A stretch of 56,599 nt of DNA from an uncultured Prevotellaceae bacterium (lineage in GTDB: Bacteria > Bacteroidota > Bacteroidia > Bacteroidales > Bacteroidaceae): the NCBI GenBank assembly GCA_902770635.1, contig CACXTX010000015.1:1-56599 (forward strand), written 5' to 3'. Within the stretch, counting starts at the first letter, position 1; each line of letters begins with the position of its first letter. Shown one piece after another: positions 1 to 6,907 of the stretch. The position numbers were made by a program, and so were the translations under genes. The notes under the pieces were generated by a model. The model saw nothing but the letters and a program-made list of their open reading frames with translations. It did no database searches and had not been told where the DNA came from.

Positions 1-237
1 GGGTACATAGTAGTATCCACTCGAAACTCTTATCTCAAAGGCATCCTCACTACGCTCACTATTTATAATAAGGTATAAGGAACCGTTTTCGTCGTCTTGC
101 GCAAACCTTGCGAATTTTCCGGACTCTAAACCGAGAGCCGTGGCGGTTTCAGCTGTAAAACCAAGCCTTCCTGAAGCCTGGATGGTCGCTTTCAATTTTG
201 TTGCGAATTGCTTTGCACTTAATAGTTTGATTGCCAT
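1..237 (-). CDS. Conserved hypothetical protein, 3' end cut by window edge
   Basis: On the minus strand an ATG at 237-235 opens a frame that runs off the window start without a stop (79 codons). The N-terminus reads MAIKLLSAKQFATKLKAT, followed by GRLGFTAETATALGLESG and a DDENGSLYLII strand. It has no signal peptide or membrane segment. I recall small cytoplasmic hypothetical proteins of this kind as common in Bacteroidales, but I know no function for them. The reading frame is supported by a good promoter box just upstream (254-262) and by normal codon use. The remaining C-terminus lies outside the window. Confidence 0.7.
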   Translation of the reverse strand, partial: MAIKLLSAKQFATKLKATIQASGRLGFTAETATALGLESGKFARFAQDDENGSLYLIINSERSEDAFEIRVSSGYYYVP

Positions 238-253
238 ATCTGAAAATTTTGCT

Positions 254-262
254 GCAAAGATA
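254..262 (-). promoter_or_regulatory. Bacteroidetes -7 box for the 1-237 gene
   Basis: On the minus strand this reads TATCTTTGC, the canonical TAnnTTTG -7 element. A TTG lies 20 nt upstream, matching the -33/-7 spacing of the Bacteroidetes primary sigma factor. The ATG follows 16 nt downstream. Confidence 0.7.
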
Positions 263-394
263 GTAATAAATATCTTTCCTGCCAATAATTTGCGTCCGAA
301 AATAATGTTAAAAACTGCTAACGCACGCTTTCCCGTCTCCCGGCAAATGCAAAAGAAAAGCAAAACAAAACGCAAAGAGAATGAAAATAATCCT

Positions 395-403
395 TATCTT
401 TGC
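395..403 (+). promoter_or_regulatory. Bacteroidetes -7 box
   Basis: TATCTTTGC matches the -7 consensus. No TTG is seen at the -33 position. It would drive a very short transcript that ends at the hairpin at 482-516. Confidence 0.5.
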
Positions 404-428
404 AGCATGAAACAAAAGTGTTAAGATT

Positions 429-584
429 ATGACAGCATTACAACTGAATGCGGAACTATACCGCGCCATGGATGAGAATAGAGAAACGGAAGTCAGTCAC
501 GGCTTCCGTTTCTTTGTGTCTTGGTTTTGTCGGCCGCTTTACAATGCAGCCACTTTCTTCAGTTCGTTCGTGATAGCCGGTTGA
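429..584 (+). pseudogene. Small gene remnant or micro-gene (51 codons)
   Basis: The frame begins MTALQLNAELYRAMDE, which resembles the N-terminus of small Bacteroidales hypothetical proteins (MTxLQLNAELxR...) that I recall from other genomes. After about 16 residues the resemblance ends, and the codons run through a strong hairpin (482-516) and then through unrelated sequence to a stop at 582-584. I read this as the first quarter of a small gene whose remainder has been lost, or as a short RNA that happens to carry the start codon. A five-codon frame (ATG at 407) precedes it. No function can be given. Confidence 0.3.
482..516 (+). terminator. Hairpin terminator
   Basis: AGAAACGGAAG (482-492) pairs perfectly with CTTCCGTTTCT (503-513) around a 10-nt loop, followed by a short T-rich tail. 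With the -7 box at 395-403 it delimits a transcript of about 105 nt. Confidence 0.6.
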
Positions 585-613
585 TGAAATCGTGTATGAC
601 ACGTACCTGTCAT
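539..613 (-). pseudogene. 24-codon gene fragment ending ...NELKKVAAL
   Basis: A minus-strand frame from the ATG at 613-611 to TAA at 541-539 ends with ITNELKKVAAL, which looks like a genuine protein C-terminus. Its start lies inside the palindrome at 595-614. A TATCTTTGC -7 box sits upstream on the same strand (652-660). It is too short to assign. It may be the tail of a gene removed by rearrangement at the palindrome. Confidence 0.25.
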
Positions 614-614
614 A
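595..614. repeat. REP-like palindrome
   Basis: TATGACACGTACCTGTCATA is a near-perfect 20-nt palindrome with 7-bp arms and a central GTAC. Its right half plus one base (GTACCTGTCATAC, 603-615) recurs exactly at 747-759, so this is a repeated element, not a chance palindrome. Such units are often spread by REP-associated transposases in other genomes, but none is visible here. Confidence 0.5.
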
Positions 615-746
615 CTGTCCCCCTGATTCGACAAAATACAACAAAAAGTGGGCAAAGATACAACTTTTTTTTTAAATAATCGCATAGTTGAATGAAAAAC
701 TTACAGAAATCGCAGATTTTCGAAGTTTTATAGCGAATGATTTTAG

Positions 747-759
747 GTACCTGTCATAC
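747..759 (+). repeat. Second copy of GTACCTGTCATAC half-site
   Basis: An exact 13-bp repeat of 603-615, lying upstream of the promoter at 778-808. The left half of the palindrome is missing. Confidence 0.45.
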
Positions 760-777
760 AGAAAGCGCCTGAAATAT

Positions 778-808
778 TTGCATATCTCAAGTTTTTTTCG
801 TAACTTTG
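778..808 (+). promoter_or_regulatory. Promoter of the smalltalk/M15 cassette
   Basis: TTG (778-780), exactly 20 nt, then TAACTTTG (801-808): an ideal Bacteroidetes -33/-7 pair. The leader that follows contains a hairpin (GGTATTCAGA...ATCTGATACC, about 811-835) and an 10-residue open frame, ATG at 837 to TAA at 867-869, before the first gene. Confidence 0.75.
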
Positions 809-888
809 TAGGGTATTCAGAAGGTGATCTGATACCATGAAAACACACACAATTAACCCTATTTATTAACATTTAAAACACAACGATT

Positions 889-978
889 ATGAACAAGACA
901 TGGAAAACAATTCTGCAGATTCTCGGGTACATCATTGCTGCCATCCTCGGCGCAGCTGGTGAGGCAACTATGATGTAA
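889..978 (+). CDS. Smalltalk-family micro-protein (29 aa)
   Basis: A 29-residue protein, MNKTWKTILQILGYIIAAIL followed by GAAGEATMM. It has a basic, polar N-terminus (NKTWK) and a single hydrophobic segment (about residues 8-23), so it should be an inner-membrane micro-protein. The pattern matches the Bacteroidales family that NCBI calls smalltalk protein, which typically sits beside a peptidoglycan amidase or peptidase gene, as here. The promoter at 778-808 and an A-rich leader precede it. Its function is unknown; the link with cell-wall hydrolases is a context observation only. Confidence 0.75.
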   Translation: MNKTWKTILQILGYIIAAILGAAGEATMM

Positions 979-1005
979 GATGTATGATGTAAGAGTTATT
1001 ACGCT

Positions 1006-1230
1006 ATGGAAAACACGCGATTCAAAATCTCTCAGTATGCTTGTGCGGTGCTGCTCATCGTGAGCAGTATCGCGCTCGTAGCCTATCAGGTCATCATGAT
1101 TGACGATGTGTCCAACGGTCTGCTGGTCTATGTGGCACAGGCCTTCCTGCTCGTCGCCAGCATCTTCGGACTTGACTACTATGTAAAACTTATCAGCAAG
1201 AAAATCGATGGAAAGCACAACAATCAATGA
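1006..1230 (+). CDS. Small two-helix membrane protein, holin-like position
   Basis: A 74-residue protein with two predicted membrane helices (about residues 9-27 and 38-60, with VCLL/IVSS and VYVAQAFLLVASIFG character) and a short basic tail (KLISKKIDGKHNNQ). I do not recognise a family. It lies between the smalltalk gene and the M15 peptidase, and its last 23 nt overlap the start of the peptidase, which suggests translational coupling. Small membrane protein plus cell-wall peptidase resembles a phage holin/endolysin pair, so a role in exporting or regulating the peptidase is possible. That is inference from order and size. Confidence 0.6.
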   Translation: MENTRFKISQYACAVLLIVSSIALVAYQVIMIDDVSNGLLVYVAQAFLLVASIFGLDYYVKLISKKIDGKHNNQ

Positions 1231-1627
1231 CACTCGGCTGTCGCCCCACTTCCGGCTGGGCGAGTTTATCAGTCTGAACAAATACCCGGATAACAAGCCC
1301 ACCATGCAGCACGTGGCGAACATGGTCTACGGCTGCGTGATGCTCCTGGAACCTGCCCGACAGGTGGTCGGTCCCATCCTCGTCAACTCCGGTTTCCGCA
1401 ACGAGGATGTCAACCGCCATGTGGGTGGCGTCCCGAACTCGCAGCACTTGCTCGGCCAAGCTGCCGACATTCGCCCCCGTGACCCTCAACAGTTCCAACG
1501 CTTGGTCGATTTCCTCAAGGCTCACCAACTCACCGACCAACTACTCACGGGCAATGGCTGGCTCCACATCTCCTGGAGTCCGTTCACCACGCCGCGGCAT
1601 CAAGTCCGCATCGGTTATTACAAATAG
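1208..1627 (+). CDS. Peptidase M15 family (D-Ala-D-Ala carboxypeptidase-like)
   Basis: 139 residues with the zinc site of peptidase M15A: SxHxxGxAxD (SQHLLGQAAD, His80 and Asp87) and WLH near the C-terminus (His120). SGFRNEDVNRHVGG precedes the first motif, as in endolysin-type M15 enzymes (Peptidase_M15_3). The family cleaves peptide cross-links of peptidoglycan. There is no signal peptide, which fits an endolysin-like protein that needs help to cross the membrane, or a domesticated phage enzyme. It overlaps the preceding membrane-protein gene by 23 nt and ends right at a strong terminator (1628-1663). Confidence 0.85.
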   Translation: MESTTINDTRLSPHFRLGEFISLNKYPDNKPTMQHVANMVYGCVMLLEPARQVVGPILVNSGFRNEDVNRHVGGVPNSQHLLGQAADIRPRDPQQFQRLVDFLKAHQLTDQLLTGNGWLHISWSPFTTPRHQVRIGYYK

Positions 1628-1663
1628 AAAAAGTGCACAACGGGGTCTCCGCTGTGCACTTTT
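1628..1663 (+). terminator. Terminator after the M15 gene
   Basis: AAAAGTGCACA and TGTGCACTTTT flank a CGG/CCG-closed loop; the stem begins directly after the TAG stop and ends in a T run. The A-run/T-run symmetry makes it usable in both directions. Confidence 0.85.
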
Positions 1664-1664
1664 G

Positions 1665-1689
1665 TCACACGGTGCCAGGCACGGTGTGA
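1665..1689. repeat. REP-like palindrome, CACACGGTGCC type
   Basis: Two 12-nt arms (TCACACGGTGCC and GGCACGGTGTGA, 11 of 12 positions pairing) around a single A. It directly abuts the terminator. Its sequence differs from the palindrome at 595-614, so at least two palindrome families occur within 1.1 kb. Confidence 0.5.
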
Positions 1690-1725
1690 TACTCCTTAAT
1701 TCAACCGACCATTATTTAAGCTCTG

Positions 1726-1905
1726 TTAGCCGTCGAGCCTTATGCCTCCATCGCTGCTGCCTGGAATAGACACTTCTTCATTTGCTTCTTTCCAATCTAA
1801 TAGCACCTTCTCATCCATGAATCCACAATATATTAGATGGCTTCCAATTCTGGTAGTATGACATCCTAGACCGCTCCTTCCCCAATTTCCATCGAACGAA
1901 GAATA
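1726..1905 (-). pseudogene. Gene fragment, minus strand (C-terminal about 60 codons)
   Basis: With no start codon required, the minus strand is open from a TGA boundary near 1906 to TAA at 1728-1726. It reads SFDGNWGRSGLGCHTTRIGS, then HLIYCGFMDEKVLLDWKEAN and EEVSIPGSSDGGIRLDG. The composition looks like a true protein end and is AT-richer than neighbouring genes, which suggests foreign origin. I do not recognise the family. It overlaps the opposite-strand fragment at 1857-2000, so the recombination joint probably lies around 1860-1905. Confidence 0.35.
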
Positions 1906-2000
1906 TCAATGTCGAGGTGGGCCGCGCCCTGAACCACTTGGGCTATCAGCCTTACAAGACCACCGCGTGCCAGAAGTATTTCATCGAGGAACTATTTTAA
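1857..2000 (+). pseudogene. Gene fragment, plus strand (C-terminal about 35-47 codons)
   Basis: An open stretch reading DRSFPNFHRTKNINVEV, GRALNHLGYQPYKTTACQ, KYFIEELF and then stop (1998-2000). The GC-rich codons (GGC CGC GCC CTG) look genuinely coding. The end of the protein resembles the C-termini of DNA-binding or primase-type accessory proteins, but I cannot name a family. No start exists; the upstream part has been replaced by the minus-strand fragment. Confidence 0.35.
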
Positions 2001-2052
2001 TAATACTTGTATTAAATTGTGGAAAAATGATGCTCAATTCAAAAAAAGTTTA

Positions 2053-2060
2053 TAACTTTG
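2053..2060 (+). promoter_or_regulatory. -7 box upstream of the LruC lipoprotein
   Basis: TAACTTTG followed by CAGC, 50 nt before the ATG at 2111. No clear TTG at -33. Confidence 0.6.
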
Positions 2061-2110
2061 CAGCAAATTATCAACTCTACTTTAAAATTGCAGAATAAAA
2101 ATTGTTTGAT

Positions 2111-4342
2111 ATGAAAAAGACAAATTGGATGAAGGGCTTAGCCGTGATGGCAATGGGCCTCGCAATAACCTCTTGCAACAAGGCCGACTCGCTCAGCGCG
2201 GTAACCGAAGAGGTTGTCAAGGAAAACGCAGAAGCTAAGCTGGGCATTGAGATTGCCCCCGGACAGACATGGCAGATGACCCAAAACGTTACGGCGAACA
2301 TCGTCGTGAACCTGGGTCTTGACGAGCGTTATACCGTAGCTTTCTACGACGAGAACCCCTTCGTTGACGACAACGCCCTTTTCTACGGCGAAACGGAGGT
2401 AAAGGAAGGTGCGGCAAAGACGCTGGCTATGACCATCCCCTCGAACATGGACAGGCTGTTTGTGGCCACCTTCGACAGCAAGTTGCGTAGCGTGGTGAAC
2501 ACCGTAACGGTGGAGAACGGAAAGATAGACGCCATCATTGGCGAGGGAACCACCAAGAGCGCCCATCGTGCCCAGGAGAGCGACTACAGCGGTTCGTTTG
2601 CCAAGACGGCCAGCGACTACTTGAAAGGGCTGACGGTGGCGGATATGAAGGGCTACTATGCCATTACCGACGAGATTATCACGGACTATACCAGCAACGG
2701 CAACCATACGCTGACCGATGCCACATGGAGCAAAGGTCTGAACGGCGGATTTATCGGCGACGGCAAGCACTTCCGCGTGGCAGCCGGTACGACCATTAAC
2801 GAGAGTTTCAACCTAAACGGCACGTATGGCGTGATAAACGATGTCGTCATTTACATCGAAGGTACCGTCCACCTGAAGGGCAACACCATGAACGGTCCTA
2901 CCATGGTCATTGGCAATGGCGGCAAGGTGATTGTTGACAGTTACACCACGTTCAGCAATAGCGGCCGCTTTGTCATTCTTCCTGGTGGAGAGATGACTGG
3001 CAGCGCAGGTTTGAAGATTTCCAACGGTTCGTACTGCTACAATGCAGGCACCATTAACACGACAGGAGAACTGGACGTCAACGGCACCGATTTCTATAAC
3101 TGCGGTACCGTAAAGGTGGACGCGTTGAACAACCAGTCGGGAGGCATCATTACCAACTTCGGAAAGATGGAGATTCGCACCAACAATGGCGATTCCAACA
3201 CCTACAACTGCACCGTTATCAACGGCTGTTATATGCACTACAAGGCAAATGCGGGCATGGGCACACTGACCCTTCTTGACAACAGCCGTCTGGATGTTGA
3301 CGGACAGGTAAGCATTGCCGGCGGAGTATATTATGGACAAGGAGCCATACTCTACGACAAGAGCGAAATCAATGCAGGATCCATCTTCCTGAACGGCACC
3401 AAGTTTACAGGTCCGTCGGGCTCTGGAACCTATGCCATTGTCAAGACCGGCAAGATGCTGGTAAACGAGGGTAATGACCTGGAAGCCCAAGGAAACGTGT
3501 ATTTCGACTGGAACTACAACACGGGACTTTATGACCACAACAACCAGCGAAGCTACAATTGCACGGAGGATAACGGCTATACGTACCTGAGCGTTATCAA
3601 GCAAAAGAACCTGAAATATACGAATAGCAACAATTCGGCACTGATCATTCCAGCAGGCGACTGCACAGGCCTGGGCAACAACCCCAGCGGTGCTTCGTCA
3701 GGCGTCATCCCCAAGAACTATCCCGTTTACAGCTATGCTTTCGAGGACACCAGGGTGGGCGACTACGACATGAACGACGTGGTCATCAAGGCACAGGAGA
3801 CGGCTGACGGCAAGATTAACCTGAAGGTAGTGGCGTGTGGTGCTACGCTGAACCTGAACATCCGCCTCTATCCCGCCCAGGGTACCCGTGCTGCCAACGA
3901 GGCTGCCCACTACCAGGGCACACCCACCAACCTGTCGTACAACGGACAAGAGGAAGTACACGCCATGCTGGGTGCCGACGCTATGGCAATGGTCAACACA
4001 GGTTCGACGGCTACGGCACGCCCCATTACCATCCAGATCAGCAAGGGCAGCTACGACCCGGCACACTTGCCACTGGCCATCTACTCAGCCCAGCAAGGCG
4101 AAATCCGACTTGCCGGTTCAGGACAGGCACCCTTCGGCGTAGTCATTCCCAAAGACTGGAGCTGGCCTACCGAGCGTGAATGCGTCACCGCTGCATACGA
4201 CAAGACAAATGCTTACAACGACGACAATGGCAATCCCGTCAACCAGAGTTTCTCCACGTTTGCGGCTGTAGCAGGTGCTGCCGAGAAATGGTACAACTAT
4301 GCTACCGGATCGGTCATGAACGAAAGAGACCTGGGATTCTAA
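2111..4342 (+). CDS. LruC-domain (DUF4842) surface lipoprotein
   Basis: 743 residues starting MKKTNWMKGLAVMAMG with a lipobox ending AITSC (Cys about residue 22), so it is a lipoprotein. The N-terminal about 130 residues form a domain shared with the next gene (PGQTW, then an NPF and VATFD pattern). The middle (about 200-500) is rich in Asn/Gly/Thr strands (NGTDFYNCGTV, GGVYYGQGAILYD), consistent with a parallel beta-helix. The C-terminus carries the LruC/DUF4842 signature AFEDTRVGDYDMNDVVI (about 540) and ends WPTERECVTAAYDKTNAYN...NERDLGF. I chose ATG 2111 because the frame upstream of it would need TTG. LruC proteins are exported and of unknown function; surface adhesion or glycan contact is a guess. 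Confidence 0.85.
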   Translation: MKKTNWMKGLAVMAMGLAITSCNKADSLSAVTEEVVKENAEAKLGIEIAPGQTWQMTQNVTANIVVNLGLDERYTVAFYDENPFVDDNALFYGETEVKEGAAKTLAMTIPSNMDRLFVATFDSKLRSVVNTVTVENGKIDAIIGEGTTKSAHRAQESDYSGSFAKTASDYLKGLTVADMKGYYAITDEIITDYTSNGNHTLTDATWSKGLNGGFIGDGKHFRVAAGTTINESFNLNGTYGVINDVVIYIEGTVHLKGNTMNGPTMVIGNGGKVIVDSYTTFSNSGRFVILPGGEMTGSAGLKISNGSYCYNAGTINTTGELDVNGTDFYNCGTVKVDALNNQSGGIITNFGKMEIRTNNGDSNTYNCTVINGCYMHYKANAGMGTLTLLDNSRLDVDGQVSIAGGVYYGQGAILYDKSEINAGSIFLNGTKFTGPSGSGTYAIVKTGKMLVNEGNDLEAQGNVYFDWNYNTGLYDHNNQRSYNCTEDNGYTYLSVIKQKNLKYTNSNNSALIIPAGDCTGLGNNPSGASSGVIPKNYPVYSYAFEDTRVGDYDMNDVVIKAQETADGKINLKVVACGATLNLNIRLYPAQGTRAANEAAHYQGTPTNLSYNGQEEVHAMLGADAMAMVNTGSTATARPITIQISKGSYDPAHLPLAIYSAQQGEIRLAGSGQAPFGVVIPKDWSWPTERECVTAAYDKTNAYNDDNGNPVNQSFSTFAAVAGAAEKWYNYATGSVMNERDLGF

Positions 4343-4345
4343 AGT

Positions 4346-5623
4346 ATGTATCAAGTGAAGCAAATTTTCGGACTCATAACGGTCGCCTTGGTGGCCTGCA
4401 CAACACTGACGTCGTGCAAGAAGAACCTGTTCGATGCCGAACTGACCAAGGAGGCGCTGAAACTGACGTTCCATAACGACGTGGTGGACCCTAACCACAC
4501 CTGGTGTCTGCTGGACGACGAGACGGTAAACGTAACGGCTAATGTAGAAGATGTGAAGCGCATCGAGATACTGTCTGTCAATCCGTATGACTCACAAGGA
4601 AAGAGCGTGGAGCTGATGGCTAAGCGTGACGTAACGGAAAACGAGAGGGTCAGCATGACCTATTCGGTGCCACAAGCCAACGACAGCGTTTACGTGGCAG
4701 CAGTCACGGCAGACGGCTCCTACCGCGTAGTGGCTATCGAGCCAGGAGTTGAAACCGTTGACTTTACAACCATCAACACGAAGAACAGCGGGACACTGAC
4801 AACGCCCGTTCTGCAAGAGGTGTTCTACTGCTATTGCAACACGTTTCCGCAACCCAGTGCCACCTGGAGCTTTACCGATTGCGTGATGACACTGTCGAAG
4901 GAGGTTATCAATGCACAGACACTTCGCATCTATGTGACGCTGGCAGCACTGGGCAGCACAACCCAGACAGCAGCAGCTCTGCGACTGGACGGCATCAAGT
5001 ACAGCGACGTGGAAAGCATCACCATTTCGAACAACAACACCTTTAACAACAACGGGAACGTAAGGCGCACCATCATCAGAGACGAGGCCCTGGGACTGCA
5101 GGGACAGGATGGCTCCTTTGTCATCAACCTGTTTGACGACGGACACCTGGCCTTCAATGCCAAGGCAGACGATGCAGGCATCATTGCAAGATACTTCATC
5201 AACATCACGCACAACACCGACGAAACACACAAGGAATACAGCCCTGTGACGGTAAGCTACGACGTGAAGTTCAAGAAGAGCAATGCCGCCTATAGCGTCA
5301 GCTTCGGACACATGGACCCCTTTATCCTGTACTACTTCAACAGCAACGTATGGGAGGTTCACAAGTATGCCTACAAGTTCAAGGAGACACTCTACAGCTA
5401 TTACAGCGACAGCCCTTCCAGCTACGACTCAGGCTTTACCTGGGCGTTGGAGGTTCCCTACAAGGAGTTCCGCTATCCGCTGCAAGGCATCTCGATGGGT
5501 AGCTACAAGAACGGTGTGATATACGGAGCTTACCAGAAACCCTACCACTCGTTTGGTGAATGGGGTGCCGACATGACCGTTGCCCGCGACTGGTATCTGT
5601 ATCCGTCACTCAATGTCTATTAA
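4346..5623 (+). CDS. Lipoprotein related to the upstream LruC protein's N-terminus
   Basis: 425 residues with a lipoprotein signal (LTSC, Cys about residue 24). Residues about 30-135 repeat the N-terminal domain of the preceding protein (PNHTW..., SVNPYD, YVAAVTADGSYRVVAIE), so the two are diverged tandem paralogues. The C-terminal half is unlike the LruC domain and looks like a beta-rich binding module with many aromatic residues (YYSDSPSSYDSGFTWALEV). It starts 3 nt after the previous stop, so the two are surely co-transcribed. No family recognised; an outer-surface pair is the likely arrangement. Confidence 0.8.
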   Translation: MYQVKQIFGLITVALVACTTLTSCKKNLFDAELTKEALKLTFHNDVVDPNHTWCLLDDETVNVTANVEDVKRIEILSVNPYDSQGKSVELMAKRDVTENERVSMTYSVPQANDSVYVAAVTADGSYRVVAIEPGVETVDFTTINTKNSGTLTTPVLQEVFYCYCNTFPQPSATWSFTDCVMTLSKEVINAQTLRIYVTLAALGSTTQTAAALRLDGIKYSDVESITISNNNTFNNNGNVRRTIIRDEALGLQGQDGSFVINLFDDGHLAFNAKADDAGIIARYFINITHNTDETHKEYSPVTVSYDVKFKKSNAAYSVSFGHMDPFILYYFNSNVWEVHKYAYKFKETLYSYYSDSPSSYDSGFTWALEVPYKEFRYPLQGISMGSYKNGVIYGAYQKPYHSFGEWGADMTVARDWYLYPSLNVY

Positions 5624-5641
5624 AAAGATTACAAAGCATAT

Positions 5642-6874
5642 ATGGTACTGAATTATATCTGGGTAGCTTTCTTCCTTATAGCATTTGCCATTGCAGCGAT
5701 AAAGCTGCTGTTTATGGGAGATTTCGAGGTATTTCCTGCCATGATGGATTCCACGTTCTCATCGTCCAAGACGGCGTTTGAGATATCGCTCGGCTTGACG
5801 GGTGTGCTATCCCTATGGCTGGGCATCATGAAGGTGGGCGAGAAAGGTGGTGTCGTCAACGTGCTGGCCAAGTTGTTGTCACCGGTGTTCACCAAGCTGT
5901 TTCCCGACATTCCCAAGGGACATCCCGTAACGGGATCTATCTTCATGAACATTGCCGCCAACATGTTGGGACTGGACAATGCAGCCACCCCGCTGGGACT
6001 GAAGGCCATGGAGCAGATGCAGGAACTGAACCCGAAGAAGGACACGGCCTCGAACCCGATGATCATGTTTCTGGTGCTGAACACGTCGGGACTGACGCTG
6101 ATTCCCGTCAGCATCATGGTATATCGTGCACAGATGGGTGCCGCCCAACCAACCGACATCTTCATCCCCATCCTGCTGGCTACGTTCTTCTCTACCTTGT
6201 CGGGCATCATCATCACGTCGCTCTATCAACGCATCAACCTGCTGAACCGCGTCATTCTGTTAACGCTAGGAGGAGCCTGTGCGGTGGTGGCTGCTATCAT
6301 CTGGGGATTCTCGCAGATGAGTCCCGACACCATGAACCGTGTCAGCACGACGGCAGCCAATATCCTGCTGATGACCATCATCACAGGCTTCATACTGGCT
6401 GGTGTGCGGAAGAAGGTGAACGTCTATGACGCCTTCATCGAAGGAGCCAAGGACGGCTTTCAGACTGCCGTGCGCATCATTCCCTACCTAGTGGCTATCC
6501 TGGTGGGCATCGGTGTTTTCCGTGCCTCTGGTGCTATGGATATGCTCATTGGAGGCATGCGGTGGTGTGTGGAACTGACTGGTGTTAATGCCCAATGGGT
6601 AGACGCTATGCCAACGGCGTTGATGAAGCCGTTGAGTGGCAGTGGCGCCCGTGGTATGATGGTGGACGCGATGACGACTTATGGCGCCGACTCGTTTGTG
6701 GGTCGTCTGTCGTGTGTGTTCCAAGGTTCTACGGATACCACCTTCTACATCTTAGCCGTTTACTTCGGCAGCGTAGGCGTGTCGAAGACGCGTCATGCCG
6801 TTTCCTGCGGTCTGTTGGCCGACCTGGCAGGCATCATAGCCGCCATCGCCATCTGCTATTTATTCTTTAACTAG
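5642..6874 (+). CDS. SpmA-SpmB fusion membrane protein (nucleoside-recognition Gate domains)
   Basis: 410 residues, polytopic. The N-terminal half matches SpmA (GIMKVGEKGG, IPKGHPVTGSIFMNIAANML, GLDNAATPLGLKAMEQMQ) and the C-terminal half SpmB (AFIEGAKDGFQTAVRIIPYL, KPLSGSGARGMMVD, FVGRLSCVFQGSTDTTFYIL). In spore-formers the two are separate genes needed for spore dehydration. In non-sporulating Bacteroidetes the fused form is common and its substrate unknown; Gate domains occur in transporters. Short intergenic spacing (18 nt) to the lipoprotein pair suggests read-through. Confidence 0.85.
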   Translation: MVLNYIWVAFFLIAFAIAAIKLLFMGDFEVFPAMMDSTFSSSKTAFEISLGLTGVLSLWLGIMKVGEKGGVVNVLAKLLSPVFTKLFPDIPKGHPVTGSIFMNIAANMLGLDNAATPLGLKAMEQMQELNPKKDTASNPMIMFLVLNTSGLTLIPVSIMVYRAQMGAAQPTDIFIPILLATFFSTLSGIIITSLYQRINLLNRVILLTLGGACAVVAAIIWGFSQMSPDTMNRVSTTAANILLMTIITGFILAGVRKKVNVYDAFIEGAKDGFQTAVRIIPYLVAILVGIGVFRASGAMDMLIGGMRWCVELTGVNAQWVDAMPTALMKPLSGSGARGMMVDAMTTYGADSFVGRLSCVFQGSTDTTFYILAVYFGSVGVSKTRHAVSCGLLADLAGIIAAIAICYLFFN

Positions 6875-6907
6875 TCATACAAAGTACTAGAAAACGCTGA
6901 AAAAACA

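Noticed and set aside
140-424. 94-codon plus-strand frame at the window start
   Set aside because: It overlaps the better-supported minus-strand gene and its promoter; its second half is AT-rich intergenic sequence.
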